64,000 bases of DNA from JAXLYE01 sp046351595 (GCA_046351595.1 JAXLYE010000006.1:248001-312000), one strand, 5' to 3'. Shown: positions 42,543-50,288, numbered from the stretch's first letter. Made by a program: numbers and translations. The notes: generated by a model from the letters alone, not told the origin.

Positions 42543-43171
42543 GGCGCCGCCTCGCGCGCCGCCTCTTCGCCGCGCACCAGGGCCCGCAAGAGCTCGCGAT
42601 AGCGACCGCTCATCGCCCGTCCCTCCCGGCGCCAGATCGGCCGCAGCGCCTCGGCCTGCTCGACCCAGCGCGCAAGCTGCGCCGCGTCCGGGAGCAGCGA
42701 CTCCAACAGCTCGCGCAGCAAGCGCGCCACCGCCGGCGCCCGCCCGCCCGTCGACAGCGCGATCGTCACCGGCCCGCGCCGCACGATCGACGCCGCGTAG
42801 GCGCTGCCGTTCTGCGGATCATCGACGGCGTTGACCACGCGGCAGCGCGCCGCCGCCGCCGCCGCGACCTCCGCGTTCACCGAGGCATCGCCGGTCGCCG
42901 CCACCACCAGGTACACCGCGTCCACGTCCGCGGCCTCGAAGCGCCGCGGGTGCCAGCACAGGGCGCCGCGCGCCGCCGCCGCCGCCAGCTCCGCCGTCGC
43001 CGCGGGCGCGACCACGGTCACCCGCGCGCCGGCCTCGATCAGCCCCAGCGCCTTGTGCGTCCCCACCGCGCCGGCGCCGACCACCAGCACCGGCCGCTGC
43101 CGCAGATCGAGAAACAGCGGGAACAGCGGCAGCGGCGCGGCGTCTTGAGCGAGATCCGGGTTGCTCGACAC
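42539..43171 (-). CDS. Precorrin-2 dehydrogenase / sirohydrochlorin ferrochelatase (CysG N-terminal type)
   Basis: 210 aa. Start GTG 43171 is chosen because a further upstream TTG at 43180 would overlap the -10 box. The NAD-binding motif VLVVGAGAVGTHKALGLIEAGARVTVV-type fold (about 25-50), ATGDASVNAEV and the dimerisation loop NAVDDPQNGSAYAASIVRRGPVTIALSTGG are those of Met8/CysG-N. It oxidises precorrin-2 to sirohydrochlorin and probably inserts iron. First gene of a two-gene siroheme operon with SUMT; the product feeds the reductase at 44.3 kb. Confidence 0.93.
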   Translation of the reverse strand: MSSNPDLAQDAAPLPLFPLFLDLRQRPVLVVGAGAVGTHKALGLIEAGARVTVVAPAATAELAAAAARGALCWHPRRFEAADVDAVYLVVAATGDASVNAEVAAAAAARCRVVNAVDDPQNGSAYAASIVRRGPVTIALSTGGRAPAVARLLRELLESLLPDAAQLARWVEQAEALRPIWRREGRAMSGRYRELLRALVRGEEAAREAAP

Positions 43172-43179
43172 GATGTTCA

Positions 43180-43208
43180 ATATAACGGAAATAGAACGTC
43201 ATAGTAAA
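43180..43208 (-). promoter_or_regulatory. Promoter of the siroheme operon
   Basis: On the minus strand TTTACT (43208-43203) and TTATAT (43185-43180) are exactly 17 bp apart in a conspicuously AT-rich patch. Transcription would start near 43173, at or within two bases of the GTG at 43171, so the message would be leaderless. A degenerate copy of the 16-mer (43175-43190) overlaps the -10. Confidence 0.6.
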
Positions 43209-43294
43209 CAAGCCGCCGAGCCGATCGTCCCGGAGACGCGCGACCGAGCGCCAACCAGCGTCGGAGGACTGGTCGCAGGCGCAGCGCTTCACTC

Positions 43295-43310
43295 GTCTGT
43301 TTTTGCAGAC
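43295..43310. promoter_or_regulatory. 16-mer motif copy GTCTGTTTTTGCAGAC
   Basis: It has 5-bp perfect arms and is nested inside a wider inverted repeat GCGCTT (43285-43290) ... AAGCGC (43311-43316). It lies between the XRE-cupin stop and the siroheme promoter, where it can be an operator or, folded in RNA, a stop signal for the regulator gene. Confidence 0.55.
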
Positions 43311-43370
43311 AAGCGCAGAGCCGCGACCGCAGGACCGCTGCGCAGGGACGCTTGGCGCCCCTGGCGCCTA

Positions 43371-44135
43371 TCAGACTCGCGCCCGGCGCGCCGGGTAGAG
43401 CATGACGAGGATGAAGCGGGTCGGCTCGCTGCCGGGGTTGTGGTAGCGGTGCGGCCGGTCCGCGCAGAAGAACAGGACGTCGCCGGCCTGCAGGTTGGCG
43501 GTGTGCTCGCCGCTCTCGATCGTAAGCTGGCCCGCGGTGACGTAGATCTGCTCGCGCGTGCCGGTGGTGTGGCTCTGGGCGCGCTCCTCGGCGCCGGGCT
43601 CCAGCGACAGCTCGTACAGCTCCGCGGCGCGGCCGTCCCCCGGCGGGAACAGCGCGCGCGAGCACAGCGCCTTGTTGTCCGAGAACAGGACCTTGACCTG
43701 ATCGCGGCGGTGGATCACGAAGTCGCCGGGCATGGGCTCGCCCAACAGGGCGCCGAAGGGCACGCCCAGGCCGTTTGCGATCTTCCAGCTCAGCGCGATG
43801 GTCGGCGAGCTCTTGCCCGCCTCGATCTGGTTGAGCATCGCCTTGCTGACGCCGCTGCGCTCGGAGAGCTCGGCCAGCGTCATGCCGCGCTCCTGGCGCA
43901 GGATGTGGAGGTTGACGCCGACGTCGGGCATCGCCACCTCGCCGGTCTTGGCGTTCGCGCCGGCCGCCCCCGCGGACCCGGCGGCCCGCGGCGAGGCGGT
44001 GCCCGAGCGGCGCGGCTCCTCGGCCGGTGCGGCGGCGTGGGCGGCGGCGTGGGCGTTCTTGGTCGGCTTGCTCGCGCGCGCTGCCCCGGCTCGACGGGCA
44101 GGCGCTTCGGTCGTCGCTCTCTTGCGCGCAGTCAT
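43371..44135 (-). CDS. XRE-cupin transcriptional regulator
   Basis: 254 aa. A basic Ala/Lys/Arg-rich extension of about 70 residues comes first, then a lambda-type helix-turn-helix (about 75-130: LHILRQERGMTLAELSERSGVSKAMLNQIEAGKSSPTIALSWKIANGL, described here by its parts TLAELSERSGVSKAML and IEAGKSSPT), and a C-terminal cupin (about 180-250: REQIYVTAGQLTIESGEHTANLQAGDVLFF, with HRYHNPG). Such dimeric regulators sense a small molecule through the cupin and bind palindromes. It is placed between the siroheme operon and the reductase gene, both of which carry the 16-mer palindrome. The histone-tail-like extension is unusual. Confidence 0.9.
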   Translation of the reverse strand: MTARKRATTEAPARRAGAARASKPTKNAHAAAHAAAPAEEPRRSGTASPRAAGSAGAAGANAKTGEVAMPDVGVNLHILRQERGMTLAELSERSGVSKAMLNQIEAGKSSPTIALSWKIANGLGVPFGALLGEPMPGDFVIHRRDQVKVLFSDNKALCSRALFPPGDGRAAELYELSLEPGAEERAQSHTTGTREQIYVTAGQLTIESGEHTANLQAGDVLFFCADRPHRYHNPGSEPTRFILVMLYPARRARV

Positions 44136-44265
44136 GGACAGAGTCTGCCAGAAGCGGAGCCGCGGGTGCAGCGCTCGCGCGCGCCGGTCTGCGCGACCGC
44201 TGCGCGCGGGTGGCTCCTGGTGTCCGCGCCAGACCGGCCCGCGGCCACGGGATTCGGCGCGGCGG

Positions 44266-44294
44266 TTGACCTTGTCTGTTATAGCAGATAGCGT
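44266..44294 (+). promoter_or_regulatory. Promoter with embedded 16-mer operator before the reductase gene
   Basis: TTGACC (44266-44271) and TAGCGT (44289-44294) are 17 bp apart; the spacer is filled by the palindrome GTCTGTTATAGCAGAT (44274-44289). A dimer bound there would block RNA polymerase. The -10 is weak, so the pairing is tentative. The reductase start is 44322. Confidence 0.5.
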
Positions 44295-44321
44295 CCACTA
44301 TCTAAGCCAACGGAGGACAAG

Positions 44322-46112
44322 ATGGCGGACGCACCCTACCTGCCGGGTCGGCTCGGCTTCGCGGACCCCGCGGACGTCGACGAGTTCGTGGACACGCTGG
44401 AGCGCTACGAGCGCGGCGAGCTGACCGGCGAGCAGTGGCGCGCCTTCCGCCTGGTGCGCGGCGTCTACGGCCAGCGCCAGCCGGACGTGCAGATGCTGCG
44501 CGTCAAGATCCCGCAGGGCCTGATCACCGCGGCGCAGCTGCGCGTGCTCGCGGCCGTGGCGGTGCGCGACGGCGACGGCCGCTGCGACGTGACGACGCGG
44601 CAGAACCTGCAGTTCCACAACATCCGCCTCGCCGACATCGAGCGCGCGATGCGCGACCTGGCCGAAGCCGGCCTGACCACGCGCGAGGCCTGCGGCAACA
44701 GCATCCGCAACGTCACCGCGTGCCCGCTGGCCGGCGTCGATCCGGCCGAGGTCTTCGACGTCACGCCCTACGCCGACGCCTTCACGCGGCACCTCCTGCG
44801 CGGGCCGCTGTCGTCGACGCTGCCGCGCAAGTTCAAGGTGGCGTTCGAGGGCTGCCACCGCGGCTGCGTGCGCGCACCGATCAACGATCTGGCGTTCGTG
44901 GCGCGGCGCTCGGCCGAAGGCGCGCTCGGCTTCCGGGTGCTGTGCGGCGGCGGCACGGCGACGCTGGCGCGCAGCGGCGGCGAGCTCGCCTCGTTCCTGC
45001 CGGCCGACGAGCTTTTGCTGATCAGCGAGGCCGTGGTGCGCGTCTTTCACCGCGAGGGCAACCGCAAGAACAAGCACAAGGCGCGCCTCAAGTGGGTGAT
45101 CGAGAAGCTCGGCTTCGACGCCTTCCGCGAGCAGGTGCTGGCCGAGCGGCAGCGGATCCTCGACACGAAGGGGGAAGCCGAGGCGGGCGCGCCGGCCCTG
45201 CCCTTCCCGGGCCAGGCGCCGCCGCTCGAGCCGCAGCCCGCGCGCCCGCCCGCGGCGTCGGTGCAGGCGGCGCCGGGCGGCGTGGCGCGCTCGCTGGACT
45301 ACCTGCTGTGGCGCGGCAGCAACGTCCGTTCGCAAAAACAGACGGGATTCGTTTCCGCGTACGTGACGCTGCCGCTCGGCGGGCTGAGCGCGGCGCAGCT
45401 GCAGCAGCTGGCGGCGCTCAGCGAGCAGCACGGCGACGGCAGCGTGCGCACCACCGTCGATCAGAACCTGGTGCTGCGCTACGTCGACGAGGCGGCGGTG
45501 CCGGCGCTGTACGCGGAGCTGCTCGGCGCGGGGCTGGCAGCGGCGGGCGCGGGCGAGCTGGCCGACGTCGTCAGCTGCCCGGGCGCGGACACCTGCGCGA
45601 TCGCGGTGACGACATCGCGGCGCATGGCCGGCACGCTGCGCGAGCACCTTGTGCGCGCCGCGCGCGAGCCCGGCCTCGACGGCGCGCGCATCTACCTGAG
45701 CGGCTGCCCGAACGGCTGCGGCCAGCACCACCTGGGCACCTTCGGGCTGCAGGGCGGGCTGCGCAAGGTCGCCGGCCGCGCCCTGCCCGTCTACCACCTG
45801 AGCATCGGCGGCGGCGTATTCAGCGAGGGGGGAGGCGAGCGCGCCCGCTTCGGCCGCCTGGTCGGCAAGCTGCCGGCGCGGCGCGGCCCGCAGGCGGTGG
45901 ATCGGCTGCTCGCGCTGTGGCGGCGCGAGCGCCGGACGCCCGACGAGACGCTGGTCGAGTTCTACGCGCGCATCGAGGTCGAGCCGGTGCGGGCCGAGCT
46001 CGCGGACCTTCTGGAGATCGACGAGCACAGCGCGACCGCGGCGGACTTCACGGATCTGGGTCAGCAGACGCCGTTCGTTATTGCAGACGGTGAGTCGGAG
46101 TGCGCGGCGTGA
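44322..46112 (+). CDS. Siroheme-dependent nitrite/sulfite reductase
   Basis: 596 aa, two-repeat NiR/SiR fold. Ferredoxin-like halves start near PDVQMLRVKIPQGL and KQTGFVSAYVTLPLGGL; siroheme contacts RCDVTTRQNLQFHNI and RNVTACPLAG are present. The 4Fe-4S/siroheme ligands are Cys419 and Cys425 (CPGADTC) and Cys462 and Cys466 (CPNGC). CPGADTC resembles ferredoxin nitrite reductases more than sulfite reductases, but substrate cannot be fixed. A Pro/Ala linker (about 287-320) joins the halves. Siroheme comes from the neighbouring operon. The 3' end carries a 16-mer copy (46073) in rare codons, and the stop overlaps the dioxygenase start. Confidence 0.93.
   Translation: MADAPYLPGRLGFADPADVDEFVDTLERYERGELTGEQWRAFRLVRGVYGQRQPDVQMLRVKIPQGLITAAQLRVLAAVAVRDGDGRCDVTTRQNLQFHNIRLADIERAMRDLAEAGLTTREACGNSIRNVTACPLAGVDPAEVFDVTPYADAFTRHLLRGPLSSTLPRKFKVAFEGCHRGCVRAPINDLAFVARRSAEGALGFRVLCGGGTATLARSGGELASFLPADELLLISEAVVRVFHREGNRKNKHKARLKWVIEKLGFDAFREQVLAERQRILDTKGEAEAGAPALPFPGQAPPLEPQPARPPAASVQAAPGGVARSLDYLLWRGSNVRSQKQTGFVSAYVTLPLGGLSAAQLQQLAALSEQHGDGSVRTTVDQNLVLRYVDEAAVPALYAELLGAGLAAAGAGELADVVSCPGADTCAIAVTTSRRMAGTLREHLVRAAREPGLDGARIYLSGCPNGCGQHHLGTFGLQGGLRKVAGRALPVYHLSIGGGVFSEGGGERARFGRLVGKLPARRGPQAVDRLLALWRRERRTPDETLVEFYARIEVEPVRAELADLLEIDEHSATAADFTDLGQQTPFVIADGESECAA
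46073..46088. promoter_or_regulatory. Copy of the 16-mer motif at the reductase 3' end
   Basis: GTTCGTTATTGCAGAC, identical to the best copy over the last 12 bases (GTTATTGCAGAC). It is coding (Phe-Val-Ile-Ala-Asp) through GTT, ATT and GCA, codons otherwise avoided here, and lies 21 bp before the next start. Confidence 0.5.
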
Positions 46113-47311
46113 GCGGCGAGGCGCGGGTCGCGCGCGGAGAGCCTGCGGGGATCCGGCACGGCGACCTGCCGCGGCTCGCGCCGGGCACCGACGCCGGGAC
46201 CGTGGAGCTGCACGAGCGGTGGCTGCGGATCCGCTTCGCCGGCGGCCCGCCGCGCTTCGCCGACTTCCACTACGTCTGGCTGCGGCTGCACTGCGACGGC
46301 GATCGCCACCCGCAGACGCGCGAGCCGCAGCTCGATGTGACCGCGGTGCCCGATGATCTGCGGCCGGCGGCGGCGCACGTGGAGGCGCCCGGCAGTGACG
46401 GCAGCGACGGAAGCGACGGCGGCGCGCTGGTGGTGCGGTGGGCCGAGCCGGGGGCGCGGGTCAGCCGCTACCCGCTCGGCTGGCTGCGCGCGCACGCGTA
46501 CGCGGCCGAGCGCGAGGAGCCGCCGCCGCCGCCTGGGCTGAAGGCGCTGACGCTCGATGCGCGCGACTTCAAAAGCGATCCGGAGCTGGCGCGGGCGGCG
46601 CTGCAGCGAGTCGAGCGCGGCGGCGCGGTGCTGGTCCGCGGCTACGGCTCGCTGCGTGCAGGCGCGGCGTCCCCGGCGGACACCGAGGCCCTGATCCGGG
46701 CCTTTGCCGACGCCGGGCTGGAGATCGTGGGGACCCACTTCGGCCGCATCGAGGATCTGCGGACGGACAACACCACGAACCAGAACACGGACCAGCTGGG
46801 GTACACGGACGCGGGCATCGATCTGCACACGGACCAGCCGTTCCTGGATCGGCCGCCGCGCTACCAGCTGCTGCACTGCATGCGGCCGGCGGAAGTGGGC
46901 GGGGACAGCTTCCTCGCCGACGGGATCCTGGGGGCGCAGGCGCTGGCGGCCGAGGATCTGGGCGCGTTCCGGACGCTGCGCACGACGCAGGTGCGGTTCC
47001 ACCGCAAGCAGCGGGCGTTCGAGCGCGAGGTGGTGGCGCCGCTGCTGACGCTGCGGGAGGACGGGACGTCGCTGGTGCGCTGCTCGTACTTCACGCTGGC
47101 GCCGCAGCGGCTGCCGTTCGCCGAGGTGGACGGCTTCTTCCGCGCGTACCGGCGCTACATGATGATCCTGCGCGACGAGCGGCACCTGTTGCGGCTGCGG
47201 CTGCAGGCGGGCGACTTCCTGCTCTACGACAACCACCGCATGCTGCACGGCCGCTCCCCCTTCCAGGGCAACCGCTGGGTGCGGGGCGTCTACTTTAACG
47301 AACGGTGTTGA
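46109..47311 (+). CDS. Gamma-butyrobetaine hydroxylase-like Fe(II)/2-oxoglutarate dioxygenase
   Basis: 400 aa; GTG 46109 overlaps the reductase stop (GTGA) with GGAG 8 nt upstream. An N-terminal DUF971/GBBH-like_N domain (about 10-110, WLRIRFAGGPPRFADFHYVWLR) precedes a TauD-type jelly roll. Iron ligands: His240-x-Asp242 (LHTDQPF) and His380 (MLHGRSPF), with the 2-oxoglutarate Arg in RWVRGVYFN. BBOX and TMLH enzymes share this two-domain form and hydroxylate trimethylated amines. Tight coupling to a siroheme reductase suggests an assimilation route from a sulfur- or nitrogen-containing compound; that link is inference. An SDGSDGSDGG linker is odd. Confidence 0.9.
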   Translation: MSGEARVARGEPAGIRHGDLPRLAPGTDAGTVELHERWLRIRFAGGPPRFADFHYVWLRLHCDGDRHPQTREPQLDVTAVPDDLRPAAAHVEAPGSDGSDGSDGGALVVRWAEPGARVSRYPLGWLRAHAYAAEREEPPPPPGLKALTLDARDFKSDPELARAALQRVERGGAVLVRGYGSLRAGAASPADTEALIRAFADAGLEIVGTHFGRIEDLRTDNTTNQNTDQLGYTDAGIDLHTDQPFLDRPPRYQLLHCMRPAEVGGDSFLADGILGAQALAAEDLGAFRTLRTTQVRFHRKQRAFEREVVAPLLTLREDGTSLVRCSYFTLAPQRLPFAEVDGFFRAYRRYMMILRDERHLLRLRLQAGDFLLYDNHRMLHGRSPFQGNRWVRGVYFNERC

Positions 47312-47322
47312 ATAAAACGGAT
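47288..47322. promoter_or_regulatory. Two degenerate 16-mer copies at the end of the dioxygenase gene
   Basis: On the minus strand GTTCGTTAAAGTAGAC (47303-47288) and ATCCGTTTTATTCAAC (47322-47307). The first is coding on the plus strand through TTT and GAA, the second spans the stop. The first shares CCGTTCGTTA with the copy at 46073. Confidence 0.4.
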
Positions 47323-47344
47323 ACGGAGGGGGAAGGGGAAAGGG

Positions 47345-47367
47345 AGCCTCCGCTCGATTCGGAGGCT
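47345..47367. terminator. Hairpin between convergent dioxygenase and FG-GAP genes
   Basis: AGCCTCCG (47345-47352) pairs with CGGAGGCT (47360-47367) over a 7-nt loop. There is no long T-tract on either side, but the position between two stops suits a bidirectional stop. Confidence 0.6.
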
Positions 47368-47381
47368 GCTTCGGAGCGGGG

Positions 47382-48884
47382 CTAGAAGGCTCGGTTCAGC
47401 CAGATGCGGACGGTGCCGTCCTTGCGGCTGACGGCGGCGAGGTCGGGGCGGCCGTCGGCGTCCAGGTCGCGGACGGTGACGGAGTAGGGCTCGTCGCCGG
47501 TGCCGCGCAGGGTGGTGCCGGCGGTGAAGGTGCCGTCGCCCTTGCCGAGGAGCAGGGTCAGGGTGCGGGCGTCGTAGTCGCTGGTGACCAGGTCGGCGTA
47601 GCCGTCGCCGTTGAAGTCAGAGCTGGCGACGGTGTTGGGGGCGGCGCCGACGGGAGCCGGGTCCTTGGCGGTGAAGGTGCCGTCGCCCTTGCCGACAAGG
47701 ACGCTGACGGTGCTGGAGCCGGAGTTGGCGACCAGGACGTCGAGCTTGCCGTCGCCGTTGACGTCGGCGGTGGTGACGCCGAAGGGCTGGGCGCCGGCGT
47801 CCTGGGCCTTGGCGTCGAAGGTGCCGTCGCCCTTGCCGAGCAGGATGGAAAGCTTGTCGCCGAAGTTGGCGACGAGCAGGTCGGCCTTCTTGTCGCCGTT
47901 GAGGTCCGCGGTGCTGAGCGCGAGCGGGCGCGAGCCGACAGCGGTGGTCTTGCCGGTCGCCTCGAAGGTGCCGTCGCCCTTGCCGACGAGCAGCGTCACC
48001 TGGCCGGCGTCGAAGTTGGCGACGGCGAGGTCCTCTTTCATGTCGCCGGTGAAGTCGGCGGAGACGACGGCCATCGGGCGCGAGCCGGCGGCGCTGTCCT
48101 TGGGCATCTCGAAGGTGCCGTCGCCCTTGCCGAGCAGCACGTTGACCTTGCCGACGAAGGGGCTGGTCAGCACGAGGTCGGGCTTGCCGTCGGCGTTGAG
48201 GTCGGCGGCGCGCACGCTGGTCGGCTGGGCGCCGGCTGCGATCGGCTTGACCTCGTTGAAGGTGCCATCGCCCTTGCCCAGGGCCACCGCGACCTGGTTG
48301 GCGCCGCCGAGCGCCGCGACCAGGTCGTCCTTCTTGTCGCCGTTGAGATCGACGAGGATCATCGACTCGGGGCCCAGGGTCTCGGGCTTCATGCCGAGCG
48401 CGGTGCTGGTCGGGTTCTGGAACTCGAGGCGGCTGGCGTAATAACGGAAGCCGTCCGTTAAAACAGACGAGCGGCCGTTGCCGAGGGTGACCTTGACCGG
48501 GACCTTGCCCCAGGCGCCGGGCTTGGCCGGCAGCAGCGCGGTGATCTCGGTCGCGGAGACGACCTTGACGTCGGAGGCCTCGGTGCCGCCGAAGCTGACG
48601 CGGGCGCCCGGCGTGAAGTCGCTGCCCTTGAGGGTGATGGTCACGCCGCCGAGCGTCGGTCCGAGCGCCGGCGTCACGGTCGCCAGCATCGGGTTGGCGT
48701 TCTGCACCGGATCCGCCATGTCGACTTCGACGGGCGGCGTCGTCAGATCCGGGGTCTCGATCGTGCCGCTGTCGTGCGTCTCGTGGTTGGCGTGTTCTTC
48801 GTCGTTGCATGCGCCGCTGACCAGGAGCCCCGCCGAGGCGAGGAGGGCGCAGGAGAACAGCGATGCGCGAGCGAGCGTCGTCAT
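47382..48884 (-). CDS. IPT/TIG plus FG-GAP repeat lipoprotein
   Basis: 500 aa from ATG 48884 (GGAGG upstream). Lipobox LLVSGAC, Cys26. An acidic/Thr-rich linker leads to one IPT/TIG Ig-like domain (about 66-150, VTPALGPTLGGVTITLKGSDFTPG). Seven FG-GAP repeats follow, each with a calcium loop of the type DLNGDKKDDL and the ending VxLGKGDGTF; together they should close a seven-bladed propeller. It is likely an outer-surface adhesin or polysaccharide-binding protein. A 16-mer copy (48453-48468) lies in the linker to the propeller and is encoded by TCT, GTT, TTA and ACG. Confidence 0.9.
   Translation of the reverse strand: MTTLARASLFSCALLASAGLLVSGACNDEEHANHETHDSGTIETPDLTTPPVEVDMADPVQNANPMLATVTPALGPTLGGVTITLKGSDFTPGARVSFGGTEASDVKVVSATEITALLPAKPGAWGKVPVKVTLGNGRSSVLTDGFRYYASRLEFQNPTSTALGMKPETLGPESMILVDLNGDKKDDLVAALGGANQVAVALGKGDGTFNEVKPIAAGAQPTSVRAADLNADGKPDLVLTSPFVGKVNVLLGKGDGTFEMPKDSAAGSRPMAVVSADFTGDMKEDLAVANFDAGQVTLLVGKGDGTFEATGKTTAVGSRPLALSTADLNGDKKADLLVANFGDKLSILLGKGDGTFDAKAQDAGAQPFGVTTADVNGDGKLDVLVANSGSSTVSVLVGKGDGTFTAKDPAPVGAAPNTVASSDFNGDGYADLVTSDYDARTLTLLLGKGDGTFTAGTTLRGTGDEPYSVTVRDLDADGRPDLAAVSRKDGTVRIWLNRAF
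48453..48468. promoter_or_regulatory. 16-mer motif copy inside the FG-GAP lipoprotein gene
   Basis: GTCCGTTAAAACAGAC, preceded by TAACGG at 48443, which forms TAACGG...CCGTTA dyad symmetry with it. It is encoded with TCT, GTT and TTA codons in an otherwise G/C-ending gene, about 420 bp into the gene, so it is not an ordinary operator position. Confidence 0.4.
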
Positions 48885-48890
48885 GTGGAC

Positions 48891-48904
48891 CTCCGTTTAC
48901 GGAG
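48891..48904 (-). promoter_or_regulatory. Hairpin hiding the ribosome site of the FG-GAP lipoprotein gene
   Basis: In the minus-strand message CUCCG-UAAA-CGGAG places the Shine-Dalgarno GGAG in the 3' arm of a stem with a tetraloop, 7 nt before the ATG. Initiation may depend on the hairpin opening. The rest of the gap (to 49064) is GC-rich with a T6 run near 48943 and no gene. Confidence 0.4.
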
Positions 48905-49064
48905 CGTGGCTTAGCACTTTCGCGCAGCCGCCGGGAACGGCTTTTTTGCGCGGCGCGCGCACGGCGCGGCGCGCGGCGCACCGGCGATGCGGCGTGACAG
49001 CGACGAGGAGGCGTGTCGTTGCGGAGCGCGCGGGCGCGCGTAGTGCGTGCGCGCGAGCGCGGGG

Positions 49065-50132
49065 TCAGCTCGGTGCGCGCGGCAGGACCAGCGTGAACTC
49101 GCTGCCCTTGCCGAGGGTGCTCTTGACGCCGAGGCGGCCGCCGGCGCGCGCGCACAGGCGCCGCGTCAGGCCCAGGCCGAGGCCGCGCCAGCTGTCGCCC
49201 GAGGTGGTGAAGCCGTCGTCGAAGATGCGCGGCAGGACGTCGGCGGGGATGCCGCGGCCGGTGTCGCGCACCGCGAGCGAGACCGAGACCTCGTCGACGT
49301 GCGCCGCGAGGGTGACCTCGCCGCCGTCGGCGGTGGCGGTGAGCGCGTTGTCGATCAGGTTGATCAGCATCTGGCGCAGCGAGTCCGGGTTGACGCGCAG
49401 CGCCGGCAGATCCGCGGGCAGCTCGAAGCGCACGCGGCTCGCGCGGTCGCCAAGGGTGAGCGCCAGGAGCTCGCGCAACAGCGCGGTCGGCTCCGGGGTG
49501 CACAGATCGCCGCCGATCAGCCTGTTGCCGTAGACGTAGCGCTGGACCAGGCGGCCCAGGCGCTCGGCCTCGCTGGAGATGGCCTGACCGAGGAGGCGGC
49601 GCTGCTCGATGTCGATGTGCTCGAGCGCGATGCGGCGGCCGGCGGCGTCCATCGAGGCGAGCGGGTTGCGGACCTCGTGCGCGAAGTCGCGCAGGGCGCG
49701 CACGCGGCCCATGCGCTCGCCGATGCGCAGCCAGGCCCGCAGCTTCAGCATCAAGAGCTCGTCGGACAGCTGCAGCGGGACGACGTCGCTGGCGCCGGCC
49801 TCGTAGGCGCGCTGCACCGGCTCGGGATCGGTCGCGGGCAGCAGCACCACCACCGGCGCGTCGCCGAGCTCGCGGCGCAGGCGCAGGTGGGCGAGCGAGG
49901 CCAGAGCATCCTCGCGCAGCAGCGCCACGACCAGCAGCGCCGGTCGCTCGGGCAGGAGCAGCTCGAGCGCCTGCGCGGTCGAGCGGGCGCAGGAGACGTG
50001 GGCGCCGATCGCCGGCAAGCAGGCGGTCAGCCGGGCTCGCGGCACCAGCTCGTCGGCCACGACTAGCACCGGGACGGGCGCGAGGTGCTCGGCGACTTCC
50101 GTCACGGCGTGATGTACGGCTGGGCTTGCCAT
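49065..50132 (-). CDS. Histidine kinase with degenerate N-terminal receiver domain
   Basis: 355 aa from ATG 50132. Residues 20-130 have the receiver fold (VLVVADELVPRAR ... EAGASDVVPLQLS), but the phospho-acceptor Asp is Ala (ALLVVALL), the acidic pair is reduced to VADE and the conserved Lys is absent, so it cannot be phosphorylated. The kinase core is intact: H box DFAHEVRNPLASM, N box INLIDNALTA, G1 DTGRGIP, G2 RGLGLGLTRRL. No membrane segment. It may be regulated by protein contact through the pseudo-receiver. No cognate response regulator nearby. A GG-N10-GC element (50149-50162) lies just upstream but is weaker than the other sigma-54-like sites. Confidence 0.88.
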   Translation of the reverse strand: MASPAVHHAVTEVAEHLAPVPVLVVADELVPRARLTACLPAIGAHVSCARSTAQALELLLPERPALLVVALLREDALASLAHLRLRRELGDAPVVVLLPATDPEPVQRAYEAGASDVVPLQLSDELLMLKLRAWLRIGERMGRVRALRDFAHEVRNPLASMDAAGRRIALEHIDIEQRRLLGQAISSEAERLGRLVQRYVYGNRLIGGDLCTPEPTALLRELLALTLGDRASRVRFELPADLPALRVNPDSLRQMLINLIDNALTATADGGEVTLAAHVDEVSVSLAVRDTGRGIPADVLPRIFDDGFTTSGDSWRGLGLGLTRRLCARAGGRLGVKSTLGKGSEFTLVLPRAPS

Positions 50133-50288
50133 ATAGGCGACGACGTTTGCAAACCCGCAGCCCCGGAGTCAAGCGAGATAGCGCCTGTCGCTTTCCATAG
50201 TCTCCGGCGCGCGGCGCGAAAGCGGGGCCAAGACGCGCGCGGGATCAGCGCGGCCGCGCGCTCGTGGCAGCGGGTTCGCCCGTCGCTG

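Noticed and set aside
50149..50162. GG-N10-GC element before the pseudo-receiver kinase (minus strand) as a sigma-54 promoter
   Set aside because: The -24 box matches poorly and the predicted start is only about 5 nt before the ATG; kept only as a remark in the gene entry.
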